From positions 3,038,001 through 3,102,000 of the forward strand of contig NZ_JAVDQF010000001.1 of the NCBI RefSeq assembly GCF_031454135.1: a stretch of 64,000 nucleotides of DNA, given 5' to 3'. A program made the translations under genes and the position numbers. Source of the DNA: Arthrobacter russicus (GTDB lineage: Bacteria; Actinomycetota; Actinomycetes; Actinomycetales; Micrococcaceae). The notes under the pieces were generated by a model that was not told where the DNA came from, searched no databases, and saw only the letters and a list, made by a program, of their open reading frames with translations. This document shows, piece by piece, positions 56,483 to 64,000 of the stretch (its first letter is position 1; each line of letters opens with the position of its first letter).

Positions 56483-57162
56483 TTGCCCTCCATAGTGTGA
56501 CGTGGGTTTCCAGAAAAAATACCGCTGGGCAGCGGGCGCTGCCGTCCGGTGGTAGCGCGCAGGGCCGGCAGGAGGACCACGTCGACCAGGGTCTCGAGAT
56601 AGGCCTCGTCGACCGGTACCCCGTTGACCCGCCGGAGCAGCAGGGTCGAGCCGAGTACTTCTTCGAACGGGAACGGGTCGGCGTCCGACGGCAACTCGCC
56701 GCGGCCGATTGCGGCGTCGAGCACGCTGCGGGGCAAGCGTGCTCCGGTCGGGCCGACCGACGCCTCGATCGCCTGGCAGAGGTCGGGGTCCTCGAGCCCG
56801 GCTTGGAGCAGCAGCATCCCGGTTTTGCTGTCGCTGGCCCGCATCGTCCGGTCGAGCCGGCGGGCCAGTTCCAGCAGATCCCCGCGCAAGCTCCCGGTGT
56901 CGATCTCGGCCGACGCCGTGGGTTGCGCGGGCCCGGCCTTGAGCGCGGCGACGACCATCTCCTGTTTCGAACTCCAGCGGCGGTACAAGCTGGCTTTGGC
57001 GGCTCCGGAGCGGCGGGCGACTTCTTCGAAGGAGACGCCTTCGTAACCGGATTCGGCCAGAACAGCACTGACTGCGGCCAGGATTCGCTGCATCAGCTGT
57101 TCATCCCGCGGCCGGCCTCGGGGCGGGTGCGGGGTTCGGTTCGAAGTATTTATATACGGCAC
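56479..57162 (-). CDS. TetR-family transcriptional regulator
   Basis: A 227-residue regulator, GTG start at 57162. The N-terminal HTH is standard (ESGYEGVSFEEVARRSGAAK, then ASLYRRWSSKQEMVV); the C-terminus is a TetR_C-like ligand domain. It is in an operon with the hydrolase gene and probably responds to a related compound. A palindromic site lies over its start. Confidence 0.88.
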   Translation of the reverse strand: MPYINTSNRTPHPPRGRPRDEQLMQRILAAVSAVLAESGYEGVSFEEVARRSGAAKASLYRRWSSKQEMVVAALKAGPAQPTASAEIDTGSLRGDLLELARRLDRTMRASDSKTGMLLLQAGLEDPDLCQAIEASVGPTGARLPRSVLDAAIGRGELPSDADPFPFEEVLGSTLLLRRVNGVPVDEAYLETLVDVVLLPALRATTGRQRPLPSGIFSGNPRHTMEGK

Positions 57163-57180
57163 GTTTCGTATCGTATCTTA
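57154..57180. promoter_or_regulatory. Putative TetR operator
   Basis: ATACG (57154-57158) and CGTAT (57167-57171) form an inverted repeat spaced by 8 bases at the start of the TetR gene, and a second CGTAT follows at 57172. TAAGAT (57180-57175) could be the -10 of the same promoter. It fits autorepression. Confidence 0.5.
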
Positions 57181-57256
57181 CTTTTCCGGGCTCTGCGCAC
57201 AGCGGTCGGTATTTACCCGATCCGGCCATCCTGTAATAGTGTTCCTTAGATGATCG

Positions 57257-58636
57257 GTGCTCTCTTTTGCGCGCTCGCAACGCATGTTCCCGGGGGTGGA
57301 TCTTTTGGAAACTAAGTCCAGACTGGCCCCATTGCTGGTCGGCAAAACGCTGAAATTCCTCGGCCGGCTGCGCGGCGGCGGCTCCGCGCTGCCCGGCTTG
57401 GCGCTCGAACGGCTGGATCCCGGATTCGTGCAACGCGCGCTCGGTTCGTTGCCGTACGGCGTGGTCGTGATCAGCGGCACGAACGGCAAGACCACCACGA
57501 CCAAAATGGTGACCAGCATGCTGGAAAAGCAGGGGCTGAAGGTCTTCACCAACCCGACCGGGAGCAATTTCAGCCGCGGCGTGGCTGCGGCCCTGATCGG
57601 TGCCGTCGATCTGCGCGGCCGGCTGGCGGCCGACGTCGCGGTCCTGGAGCTCGATGAAGCCCACGCCGCGGAATTCGTCCGGCGCATCCCGCCCCGGTCC
57701 AGCCTGCTGCTCAACGTCATGCGGGACCAGTTGGACCGGTTCGGCGAAATCGACACCACGGCCAAGTTGCTGGAAATCATCGCTTCGGCGACCACTGGGA
57801 CGGTGGTGACCAATCGGGATGATCCGAGGTTGGCCCGGATCGGGATCGCCGCGGGTGAGTCCGGCAAGGCCGTGCGGTTCTTCGGCTACCAGGGATCCTT
57901 GCAGAGTTTGTTCCCCAGTGACGACGAACTCGGTGAACAACGGCATCCGGACCACCGGTCTGCGCCTGCGGGCGCCGAGGCATCGGAAGCGCCGGCGCTG
58001 GAGCTGCTGGCCGCAGACGTGGTGCTGACCGAGGTGTCTGGAAGCTCGGCCGGATTCCTGGTGGGGGACCAGCCGGTCGAAACCGCGCTCATGGTGCGCG
58101 GCGTCTACAACTACCTCAACGCCGCAGCCGCCTTGGCCCTGGTCCGCGCCGTCCTGGGTGAGGCTGTCGACCGGGCCGCGTTGCTGCAGTCGCTGTCCGA
58201 GGTGACGCCGGCCTTCGGTCGGGGCGAGACTTTCCAGATCGACGGGCAGCCTTTGGAATTGGTGCTGGTGAAAAATCCCAGCGGATTCCGCTCGGCGCTG
58301 CAATCGTTCGACTCGGACGGCTGGGCGACCATGATCGCGATCAACGACGACTACGCCGACGGACAAGACGTCTCCTGGCTCTGGGACGTCGATTTCGATT
58401 CCTTGGCCAGCGCTGCTTCGATCCGTTCCGCGGGCAGCCGGGCTTTCGACATGGCGCTGCGCCTGAACTATGAAGACTTGCCGGTCGGCACCGTGACGCC
58501 GGATCTCGGGGAAGCGCTCAAGCAGCTTCTCGCCGAGCACCGGGACCAGCCCAAACGCATTTTCTGCACCTACACTGCAATGCGTACCATCCGCCGGAAA
58601 CTCGGCAAAGTCGTCGCCGTGGAGGTGATCCGATGA
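57257..58636 (+). CDS. murT: Lipid II isoglutaminyl synthase, MurT subunit
   Basis: A Mur-ligase-like protein of up to 459 residues. ATP-binding loop VISGTNGKTTTTKMVTSMLE, then LNVMRDQLDRFGEIDTTAKL and the C-terminal DUF1727 region (SGFRSALQSFDSDGWATMIA). With GatD it amidates the D-glutamate of lipid II using glutamine and ATP. The four-Cys zinc ribbon seen in some Firmicute MurT proteins is not evident. The start is uncertain; ATG 57284 or TTG 57305 with GGGGGTGG before it are likely alternatives. Confidence 0.9.
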   Translation: MLSFARSQRMFPGVDLLETKSRLAPLLVGKTLKFLGRLRGGGSALPGLALERLDPGFVQRALGSLPYGVVVISGTNGKTTTTKMVTSMLEKQGLKVFTNPTGSNFSRGVAAALIGAVDLRGRLAADVAVLELDEAHAAEFVRRIPPRSSLLLNVMRDQLDRFGEIDTTAKLLEIIASATTGTVVTNRDDPRLARIGIAAGESGKAVRFFGYQGSLQSLFPSDDELGEQRHPDHRSAPAGAEASEAPALELLAADVVLTEVSGSSAGFLVGDQPVETALMVRGVYNYLNAAAALALVRAVLGEAVDRAALLQSLSEVTPAFGRGETFQIDGQPLELVLVKNPSGFRSALQSFDSDGWATMIAINDDYADGQDVSWLWDVDFDSLASAASIRSAGSRAFDMALRLNYEDLPVGTVTPDLGEALKQLLAEHRDQPKRIFCTYTAMRTIRRKLGKVVAVEVIR

Positions 58637-59361
58637 GCCGCCCGAGCATTTCGGTCCTGCAGCTCTACCCGAGGGACATGAACCTCTACGGAGACTGGGG
58701 CAACGCTTTGGTCTTGAAGCGTCGGCTGGAATGGTGCGGATACCAGGCGGTCATGTCGGAGTACCACCAGGGCGAGAACTTTCCGGACGACGTCGACATC
58801 ATCATCGGCGGCGGCGGCCAAGACAGTGGGCAGATCAAGATCCACGACGACCTGCAGCAGATTGCCGACCGGCTGCGCGGCTTCGCTGAGGACGGCATGC
58901 CGATGCTCATGGTGTGCGGTCTCTACCAACTGTTCGGCCGTTCGTTCACCACGGTCACCGGGGAGGTGCTCACCGGGATCGGCGTCTTCGACGCGGAGAC
59001 CTTCGGCGCCAGCAAGCGGCTGACCGGGAATGCCGTGATCGACAGCGAGCGGTTCGGCCCGGTGGTGGGCTTCGAGAACCACAGCGGCAAGACTACGCTC
59101 GGTCCCGGCTCCGCCGCGCTGGGCAAAGTCCGGACCGGCTTCGGCAACAACGGTGACGACCGGACCGAAGGCGCCCTGCACCGCAACGTGGTCGGCACGT
59201 ATTTCCACGGGCCGGTTTTGCCCAAAAACCCCGCGATCGCGGATTTCCTGATCAGCACGGCGATCGAGCGGAAATACGGTCCGGTCGAGATTCGGCAGGC
59301 CGAGCCGGAGATCAACAAGATCTACACGGAACGGGCCCGGCAGCATATCTTGGACAAATGA
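58633..59361 (+). CDS. gatD: Lipid II isoglutaminyl synthase, GatD glutaminase subunit
   Basis: A 242-residue class I glutamine amidotransferase. Nucleophile Cys in LMVCGLYQLFG and His in GTYFHGPVLPKNP; the N-terminus MSRPSISVLQLYPRDMNLYG is characteristic. It overlaps murT by ATGA and forms its heterodimeric partner, supplying ammonia. Confidence 0.93.
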   Translation: MSRPSISVLQLYPRDMNLYGDWGNALVLKRRLEWCGYQAVMSEYHQGENFPDDVDIIIGGGGQDSGQIKIHDDLQQIADRLRGFAEDGMPMLMVCGLYQLFGRSFTTVTGEVLTGIGVFDAETFGASKRLTGNAVIDSERFGPVVGFENHSGKTTLGPGSAALGKVRTGFGNNGDDRTEGALHRNVVGTYFHGPVLPKNPAIADFLISTAIERKYGPVEIRQAEPEINKIYTERARQHILDK

Positions 59362-59402
59362 GACGGACCCGGATTGCTTTACGGAACCGGGCGAAATGAG
59401 GT

Positions 59403-59422
59403 ATGTTACTCACGAGTAACAT
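59403..59422. promoter_or_regulatory. Palindromic operator upstream of the acyl-CoA dehydrogenase
   Basis: ATGTTACTC and GAGTAACAT, perfect 9-bp arms around AC. It resembles the TTACTNNNNAGTAA-type sites of TetR regulators of fatty-acid metabolism in actinobacteria, by recall. It lies 20 bases before the start codon, so binding would repress transcription. Confidence 0.6.
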
Positions 59423-59441
59423 AACTTTGAGAAGGATGATG

Positions 59442-60632
59442 ATGTCCAAATTCGACGTTGACGTAAACAATCTGCCGTATGCCGACGGTGACTTCTATGC
59501 GTTCGAGCAGTTGCTCAGCGACGCCGAACGCGAGCGGTTGCAGCAGATCCGCGACTTCTTGGCCAAAGAGGTCAAGCCGGTGGCTGTCGATCACTGGAAT
59601 CGGGCCGAGTTCCCGATGGACCTCATCCCGAAGATCGCCGAATTGGACGTGATGAGCCCGGTCCGCAGACAGGGCTACAGCAACCTTTTCGCCGGCATCG
59701 TGCATGCTGAGTTCACCCGCGCCGATGCTTCGATCGCCACTTTCATGGGCGTCCATGACGGTCTGTTCACCGGCTCGATCGAAGTGATGGCCTCGGAGGA
59801 GCAAAAGGCACGCTGGCTCCCGGACATCTACGCGCTCAAAAAAATCGGTGCTTTCGGGCTGACCGAGCCGCTCGGCGGATCGGATGTGGCCGGCGGCACC
59901 CGGACCACGGCCAAGCGCGACGGGGACAACTGGATCCTCAACGGCGCCAAGCGCTGGATCGGCAATGCGACGTTTTCCGATTGGGTCGTCATTTTCGCCC
60001 GCGACGTCGACGACAACCAGGTGAAAGCCTTCATGGTGGACACCTCGACCCCGGGGTACACCGCGACCAAGATCGAGAACAAGATCGCGCTGCGCACGGT
60101 GCAGAACGCCGATATCACGCTGGAGAACGTGGTGATTTCGGATGCTTTCAAGCTGGTGCACGGGAACTCCTTCCGGGACACCAACAAGGTGCTCAAGGTC
60201 ACCCGCCTGGCCGTGGCCTGGCAGGCCGTCGGCCAGCAATTGGCGACCTTCGACGTGGCCCGGCGCTACGCGGTGGAGCGGCTCCAATTCGGCCGGCCGC
60301 TGGCTTCCTTCCAGCTGATCCAGGACCAGCTGGTGCAGATCCTGGGCAATGCCGTGGCTTCCATGGGCATGATGGTGCGGCTTTCCCAACTCGAAGACCT
60401 CGGCGAGGCAAAAGACGAACAATCGGCGCTCGCCAAAGCCTTCACCACGGCCCGGATGCGCGAATCGGTGGCGCTGGGCCGCAGCATTCTCGGCGGCAAC
60501 GGCATCGTGACCGATTACGAGATGGCCAAGATCTTCGCCGATGCCGAGGCGATTTACTCCTACGAGGGCACCTACGAAATCAACTCCTTGGTCACCGCTC
60601 GGGCGATCACCGGGATTTCGGCCATCGTCTGA
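59442..60632 (+). CDS. Acyl-CoA dehydrogenase (glutaryl-CoA type possible)
   Basis: A 396-residue flavoenzyme from the third ATG of an ATGATGATG run behind GAGAAGG. FGLTEPLGGSDVAGGTRTTA and AKRWIGNATFSDW bind FAD; the C-terminal domain has ARRYAVERLQFGRPLASFQL, RSILGGNGIVTDYEMAKIFA and the catalytic Glu region YEGTYEINSL. The pattern of RQGYSN, GSIEVMASEEQK and EINSL fits glutaryl-CoA dehydrogenase-like or acyl-CoA oxidase-like members. Probably repressed via the operator just upstream. Confidence 0.88.
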   Translation: MSKFDVDVNNLPYADGDFYAFEQLLSDAERERLQQIRDFLAKEVKPVAVDHWNRAEFPMDLIPKIAELDVMSPVRRQGYSNLFAGIVHAEFTRADASIATFMGVHDGLFTGSIEVMASEEQKARWLPDIYALKKIGAFGLTEPLGGSDVAGGTRTTAKRDGDNWILNGAKRWIGNATFSDWVVIFARDVDDNQVKAFMVDTSTPGYTATKIENKIALRTVQNADITLENVVISDAFKLVHGNSFRDTNKVLKVTRLAVAWQAVGQQLATFDVARRYAVERLQFGRPLASFQLIQDQLVQILGNAVASMGMMVRLSQLEDLGEAKDEQSALAKAFTTARMRESVALGRSILGGNGIVTDYEMAKIFADAEAIYSYEGTYEINSLVTARAITGISAIV

Positions 60633-61257
60633 TCTTCCCGGGGCCGGTCCGGATTGCCGCAATCGGTTCTGCGAACGACAGCAGGACCGACGGCCGGCGG
60701 TCACGGAGGAAGTCCAGCGGGTCGAGATAGACCTGACCACGCCGAACGCCCCAATGCAGGCAGCCGGCGGCTTCAGCCGAGCAATGCCCGGCCGGCCCGG
60801 TAGCCTCGGTGGGGGAGCCCGGTTCCGATTCGGCCGGCACTGGCGGTCCGGCGCGGCCGGGCAGCTCGGTCTCGATCCTGCCGATGGGCTGGCTCCGTTG
60901 CACTGCCTGGCCCGGCGCGAGGCTGGAGCGCACCGGTTCGAAACTGCTGCGCAAGCCACCGTGCTCGATGGCCAGCACGTAGCGGTCGACCAGCCAGCCG
61001 GAGAAGCTCACGGTGCCGGCCGCCGGCGAGAGCACGTCTTGGCCGGGCACTGCGGCGAGGTCGACGCCGCGGTGCCCGGGCAGCCAATCGCGTTCCGGCG
61101 GGTCGAAGGGTCTGTGGATTTCCGGTTGTGGCGCAAGCGGCCATTCCCAGGCGCCGCTCCGGTCGGGGTCAGGACGTTCGGCGGGGACCGCCGGCCAGGC
61201 CGCGAGCAGCAAGGCCAGTAGCCAGCCGGCCGGGCGGGCTGCGGAAAGAATCCTCAT
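60607..61257 (-). CDS. Secreted M23-family metallopeptidase (LytM-like)
   Basis: A 216-residue protein with a signal peptide (MRILSAARPAGWLLALLLAA WPA). The M23 zinc site reads LPGHRGVDLAAVPG (HxxxD) and CLHWGVRRG (HxH-like, with Trp between), so the second motif is HWG rather than the usual HLH. Cell-wall peptidase or regulator. It converges with the acyl-CoA dehydrogenase gene, overlapping 26 bases, and ends as a small protein, common in actinobacteria next to rpsB. Confidence 0.85.
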   Translation of the reverse strand: MRILSAARPAGWLLALLLAAWPAVPAERPDPDRSGAWEWPLAPQPEIHRPFDPPERDWLPGHRGVDLAAVPGQDVLSPAAGTVSFSGWLVDRYVLAIEHGGLRSSFEPVRSSLAPGQAVQRSQPIGRIETELPGRAGPPVPAESEPGSPTEATGPAGHCSAEAAGCLHWGVRRGQVYLDPLDFLRDRRPSVLLSFAEPIAAIRTGPGKIRRWPKSR

Positions 61258-61557
61258 CCGGCAACTCTGCCGTCGTGGCCCGGCCAGCTCAACCGTGACA
61301 CCGGTGATGTGTGGAAACCGGTGATTTCTTGCGGTTGTGCCGGGTGAGTCCCCTGGAACGGGTGCTGTACACTGGTAATTGCAGCGCGCGTATGTGCGCT
61401 GACTACGCGTGTCCAAATCCAACGTCGTCGAGCTCGATCCGACGGCAGGGTTGCGCTCCTTTCGGTCCTTCGAATCCGCTCCGGCGGAGCTGAGGGAAGG
61501 AGCGCAGACTGGGCACCAGGAACAACCGTAAACATCCAAACACAAAGGAGCGCCGGC
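61258..61557 (+). promoter_or_regulatory. rpsB promoter and structured leader
   Basis: No gene lies in this 300-base region. A -10-like TACACT is at 61368-61373. The leader contains TGCGCTCCTT (61452-61461) pairing with AAGGAGCGCA (61497-61506), and an inner stem around GCTCCGGCGGAGC (61478-61490). Such a structure before rpsB suggests autoregulation by ribosomal protein S2. The start site is AAAGGAG, 6 bases before ATG. Confidence 0.6.
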
Positions 61558-62460
61558 ATGCCCGTCGTAACCATGCGCCAGCTGTTGAACAGCGGCGTAC
61601 ATTTCGGTCACCAGACCCGCCGTTGGAACCCGAAGATGAAGCGATTCATCCTCACCGAGCGCAACGGCATCTACATCATCGACTTGCAGCAGTCGTTGTC
61701 CTACATCGACCGCGCCTACGAATTCGTCAAGGCCACTGTGGCCCACGGCGGAACCGTGCTCTTCGTCGGCACCAAGAAGCAGGCTCAGGAAGCCATTTCC
61801 GAGCAGGCCACCCGGGTCGGCCAGCCGTACGTCAACCACCGCTGGCTCGGTGGCATGATGACCAACTTCCAGACCGTGGCCAAGCGGATCCAGCGCATGA
61901 AAGAACTCGAAGAGATCAACTTCGAGGACGTTGCGGCTTCCGGGCACACCAAGAAGGAACTGCTGCTGCTCAAGCGCGAGCTGACCAAGCTCGAAAGCAA
62001 CCTCGGCGGCATCCGCAACCTGAACAAGGTGCCCTCGGTCATCTGGATCGTCGACACCAAGAAAGAGCACCTCGCGATCGACGAAGCGAAGAAGCTCAAC
62101 ATCCCGGTGGTTGCCATCCTGGACACCAACTGCGATCCCGACGAAGTCGATTTCCCGATCCCGGGCAACGACGACGCGATCCGTTCCGTGAACATCCTGA
62201 CCCGCGTGATCGCCGACGCCGTTGCCGAGGGCTTGATCGCCCGCAACGCCAAGGCGACCGGTACCGACGAGGCCGCCGCCGCAGAGCCGCTGGCCGAGTG
62301 GGAGCGCGAATTGCTCGAGACCTCGAACACCGAAGCTGCCGAAGCCCCGGTCGCCGAAGCCGCTGCGGAAGCTCCGGCTGAAGCAGTTGCCGAGGCCCCG
62401 GCCGAAGCGGCTGCTCCGGCTGCCGAGGCGGAGACCACCGAAGCCGACGACACCAAGTAA
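61558..62460 (+). CDS. rpsB: 30S ribosomal protein S2
   Basis: A 300-residue S2. [28 protein letters not shown] is the S2 signature, with [11 protein letters not shown] and the second signature near residue 155. The last 60 residues form an Ala/Glu/Pro-rich acidic tail, typical of actinobacterial S2 and absent from E. coli. Component of the small ribosomal subunit. Confidence 0.97.
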   Translation: MPVVTMRQLLNSGVHFGHQTRRWNPKMKRFILTERNGIYIIDLQQSLSYIDRAYEFVKATVAHGGTVLFVGTKKQAQEAISEQATRVGQPYVNHRWLGGMMTNFQTVAKRIQRMKELEEINFEDVAASGHTKKELLLLKRELTKLESNLGGIRNLNKVPSVIWIVDTKKEHLAIDEAKKLNIPVVAILDTNCDPDEVDFPIPGNDDAIRSVNILTRVIADAVAEGLIARNAKATGTDEAAAAEPLAEWERELLETSNTEAAEAPVAEAAAEAPAEAVAEAPAEAAAPAAEAETTEADDTK

Positions 62461-62474
62461 CTTCCGAACGATGA

Positions 62475-62505
62475 CGTGTGGTGCGCTCGCGTGGCGCACC
62501 ACACG
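62475..62505 (+). promoter_or_regulatory. Intercistronic hairpin between rpsB and tsf
   Basis: A perfect 12-bp stem (CGTGTGGTGCGC, 62475-62486, with 62494-62505) and 7-base loop in the 84-base gap. No T run follows, so it is probably a partial terminator or processing site balancing S2 and EF-Ts levels. Confidence 0.65.
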
Positions 62506-62544
62506 TTTGAGTCGGGTCAAATCAACGACATAACAGGAGTTCAC

Positions 62545-63381
62545 ATGGCGAACTACACCGCCGCTGATATCAAGGCACTCCGCGAGCGCACCGGCGCTGG
62601 CATGATGGACGTGAAGAAGGCCCTGGACGAGGCTGACGGCAACGCCGAGAAGGCGCTCGAACTGATCCGGATCAAGGGTCTCAAGGGTGCCACCAAGCGC
62701 GAAGGCCGTTCTACTGCTGAAGGCCTGGTTGCCGCAACCGTCGAGAACGGCGTCGGGGTCATGGTCGAGGTCAATTGCGAGACCGACTTCGTGGCCAAGT
62801 CCGCCCCGTTCATCGAGTTCGCCAACAAGGCCCTGGCTGCTGCTGTGGCCTCCGGCGCAGCGGACGTCGACGCGCTTCTGGCTGCCGACGTGGACGGCAA
62901 GCCGTTGTCCGAATTGGTCATCGAAGCCGGCGCACTGCTGGGCGAAAAGGTCGCGATCCGCCGTCTGGCCCGGGTCACCGGCGCCGTGGTCGATGCGTAC
63001 TTGCACAAGACCTCGAAGGATTTGCCGGCCCAGGTCGGCGTCCTGTTCGCTGCGGAGGGTTCCGGCGAGGCCGCGACCACCGCGGTGCACGATGTTGCGG
63101 TGCACATCGCAGCTTATTCACCCAACTACTTGGTCCGCGAAGATGTTCCGGCCGAACTGGTTGACAGCGAGCGTCGGATCGCCGACGAGACCGCGCGTGC
63201 CGAAGGCAAGCCGGAAGCCGCGTTGACCAAGATCGTCGAAGGCCGGTTGACCGGCTTCTTCAAGGAAAACGTGCTGCTCGACCAGCCGTTCGCCAAGGAC
63301 GCCAAGCAGAGCGTGGCGCAGGTTCTGGAAGCCGCTGGCGCCAAAGCCGGCGGGTTCGCCCGGTTCCGCGTCGGAGCCTGA
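62545..63381 (+). CDS. tsf: Elongation factor Ts
   Basis: A 278-residue EF-Ts: MANYTAADIKALRERTGAGM MDVKKALDEADG, then VMVEVNCETDFVAKS with the TDFV signature. It exchanges GDP for GTP on EF-Tu. ATG 62545 behind AGGAG is preferred. It forms the standard rpsB-tsf operon. Confidence 0.97.
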   Translation: MANYTAADIKALRERTGAGMMDVKKALDEADGNAEKALELIRIKGLKGATKREGRSTAEGLVAATVENGVGVMVEVNCETDFVAKSAPFIEFANKALAAAVASGAADVDALLAADVDGKPLSELVIEAGALLGEKVAIRRLARVTGAVVDAYLHKTSKDLPAQVGVLFAAEGSGEAATTAVHDVAVHIAAYSPNYLVREDVPAELVDSERRIADETARAEGKPEAALTKIVEGRLTGFFKENVLLDQPFAKDAKQSVAQVLEAAGAKAGGFARFRVGA

Positions 63382-63408
63382 TTCACCGGGTTCCAGCTGC
63401 ACGTTCCA

Positions 63409-63449
63409 GCAAAAGGCCTGTTCCGGGTTTCCCGGGGCGGGCCTTTTGC
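63409..63449 (+). terminator. Terminator of the rpsB-tsf operon
   Basis: GCAAAAGGCC (63409-63418) pairs with GGCCTTTTGC (63440-63449), with an inner CGGG/CCCG stem. It lies 28 bases past the tsf stop and is a good rho-independent terminator. Confidence 0.85.
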
Positions 63450-63512
63450 GTACCCGGGATGCCGCGTCATGGTGTGGCGAGTCTCAGCGGACCGGATCGA
63501 TCCAGCAAAGAG

Positions 63513-63584
63513 TATTCAATCAACTGGTTGAATATTTGGCCGGACTGTGGTTGACTTGTTTTGATCAACCTATTGGTTGATCAA
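63513..63584. promoter_or_regulatory. ArsR-type operators upstream of the regulator
   Basis: TTGATCAACC (63561-63570) and GGTTGATCAA (63575-63584) form a perfect 10-bp inverted repeat around TATT. Upstream, TATTCAA (63513-63519) pairs with TTGAATA (63528-63534). Both share TTGA/TCAA halves and flank the promoter region of the ArsR gene, indicating autoregulation. Confidence 0.7.
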
Positions 63585-63599
63585 AGAAAGGGTTGAATA

Positions 63600-63944
63600 A
63601 TGGAATTCGACGAAGACCGTCTGGACCGGGCGTTCGCCGCTTTGGGCGATCCGATCCGGCGCCGGATCATCGCCAGGCTGTCGATCTCCGACGCCACGGT
63701 GAAGGAGCTGGCCGCTCCCTTCGACGTGTCCATCCAAGCAATTTCCAAACACCTGCAGGTTTTGGAAGCTGCCGGCTTGATCAGCCGCAGCCGGGATGCG
63801 CAGAAGCGCCCCTGCCATTTGATCAAGGACAACTTGGCCCAGCTGACCGGCTGGATCAACGAATACAGCTCATCGGTCGGGGAGAAGTTCCACAGGTTGG
63901 AGGAAGTCCTCGACGCCGGCCCTGCTGAAGCGGGTCGCATCTGA
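63600..63944 (+). CDS. ArsR-family transcriptional regulator
   Basis: A 114-residue winged-helix regulator (MEFDEDRLDRAFAALGDPIR, then VKELAAPFDVSIQAISKHLQ and VLEAAGLISRSRDAQKRPCH). No metal-binding Cys pair is present, so it is probably a non-metal ArsR regulator of the kind paired with SRPBCC/AHSA1-domain genes, which the next gene may be. Confidence 0.88.
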   Translation: MEFDEDRLDRAFAALGDPIRRRIIARLSISDATVKELAAPFDVSIQAISKHLQVLEAAGLISRSRDAQKRPCHLIKDNLAQLTGWINEYSSSVGEKFHRLEEVLDAGPAEAGRI

Positions 63945-63958
63945 AAAGGAGAAGTGAG

Positions 63959-64000
63959 ATGGCAACGCAGAACAAACTCGAAATCATTGCCGATTCCGGC
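63959..64000 (+). CDS. Start of next gene, possibly SRPBCC/AHSA1 domain protein (partial)
   Basis: ATG 63959 behind AAAGGAGAAG opens MATQNKLEIIADSG to the window end. The N-terminus and its place 14 bases after an ArsR regulator fit the common ArsR-SRPBCC pair. Only 14 codons are visible. Confidence 0.5.
   Translation, partial: MATQNKLEIIADSG

Noticed and set aside
59406-60959. Long minus-strand frame across the acyl-CoA dehydrogenase
   Set aside because: Shadow frame; the plus strand encodes an unmistakable acyl-CoA dehydrogenase.

Overview
The window comes from a high-GC Gram-positive actinobacterium, most likely a member of the Micrococcaceae (Arthrobacter and relatives). The evidence is strong G/C third-position bias, many GTG/TTG starts and leaderless-looking promoters, the murT-gatD pair, an alanine/glutamate-rich tail on ribosomal protein S2, and a siphovirus prophage whose genes look like those of Arthrobacter phages. 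Genus is an inference; no rRNA is present.

Layout. Positions 1-8.9 kb are host chromosome: the 3' part of a degenerate SF1 helicase-like gene, a SAF-domain membrane protein, a FmdB-type zinc ribbon protein, 5-formyltetrahydrofolate cyclo-ligase, galU, a GNAT acetyltransferase, a small membrane protein, a frameshifted VOC-family gene and tRNA-Ala(CGC). Positions 8.9-55.5 kb are a prophage. From 55.5 kb to the end is host again: alpha/beta hydrolase with a TetR regulator, murT-gatD, an acyl-CoA dehydrogenase, a secreted M23 peptidase, rpsB-tsf, and an ArsR regulator with the start of its neighbour.

The prophage reads, on the minus strand from right to left, as a complete siphovirus: immunity region (repressor, ImmA-like protease and lipoprotein rightward; Cro-like gene, antirepressor and excisionase-like gene leftward), recombination and replication genes (Erf-like annealing protein, DnaD-like initiator, DnaB helicase, SSB, RusA resolvase), a long run of very small overlapping genes, HNH endonuclease and terminase around the likely cos site, capsid and tail genes (HK97-type capsid, a -1 frameshifting tail chaperone pair, tape measure, minor tail proteins) and lysis genes (amidase, holin). 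A few small genes point the other way and look like inserted cargo.

The ends do not match. The left end has an intact tRNA-Ala followed directly by one tyrosine integrase; the right end has a second, different tyrosine integrase followed by the 3' half of a CAT-anticodon tRNA. I could not find the partner of either attachment site, so the prophage may be a hybrid of two elements. Other points of interest are a short repeat at a dozen successive gene boundaries at 36.1-38.5 kb that encodes the tail of one protein and the ribosome-binding region of the next; a divergent locus at 10.4-12.2 kb with the layout of an anti-CRISPR/regulator operon; a two-gene cassette at the left end resembling a toxin-antitoxin pair; and two genes broken by single-base shifts.
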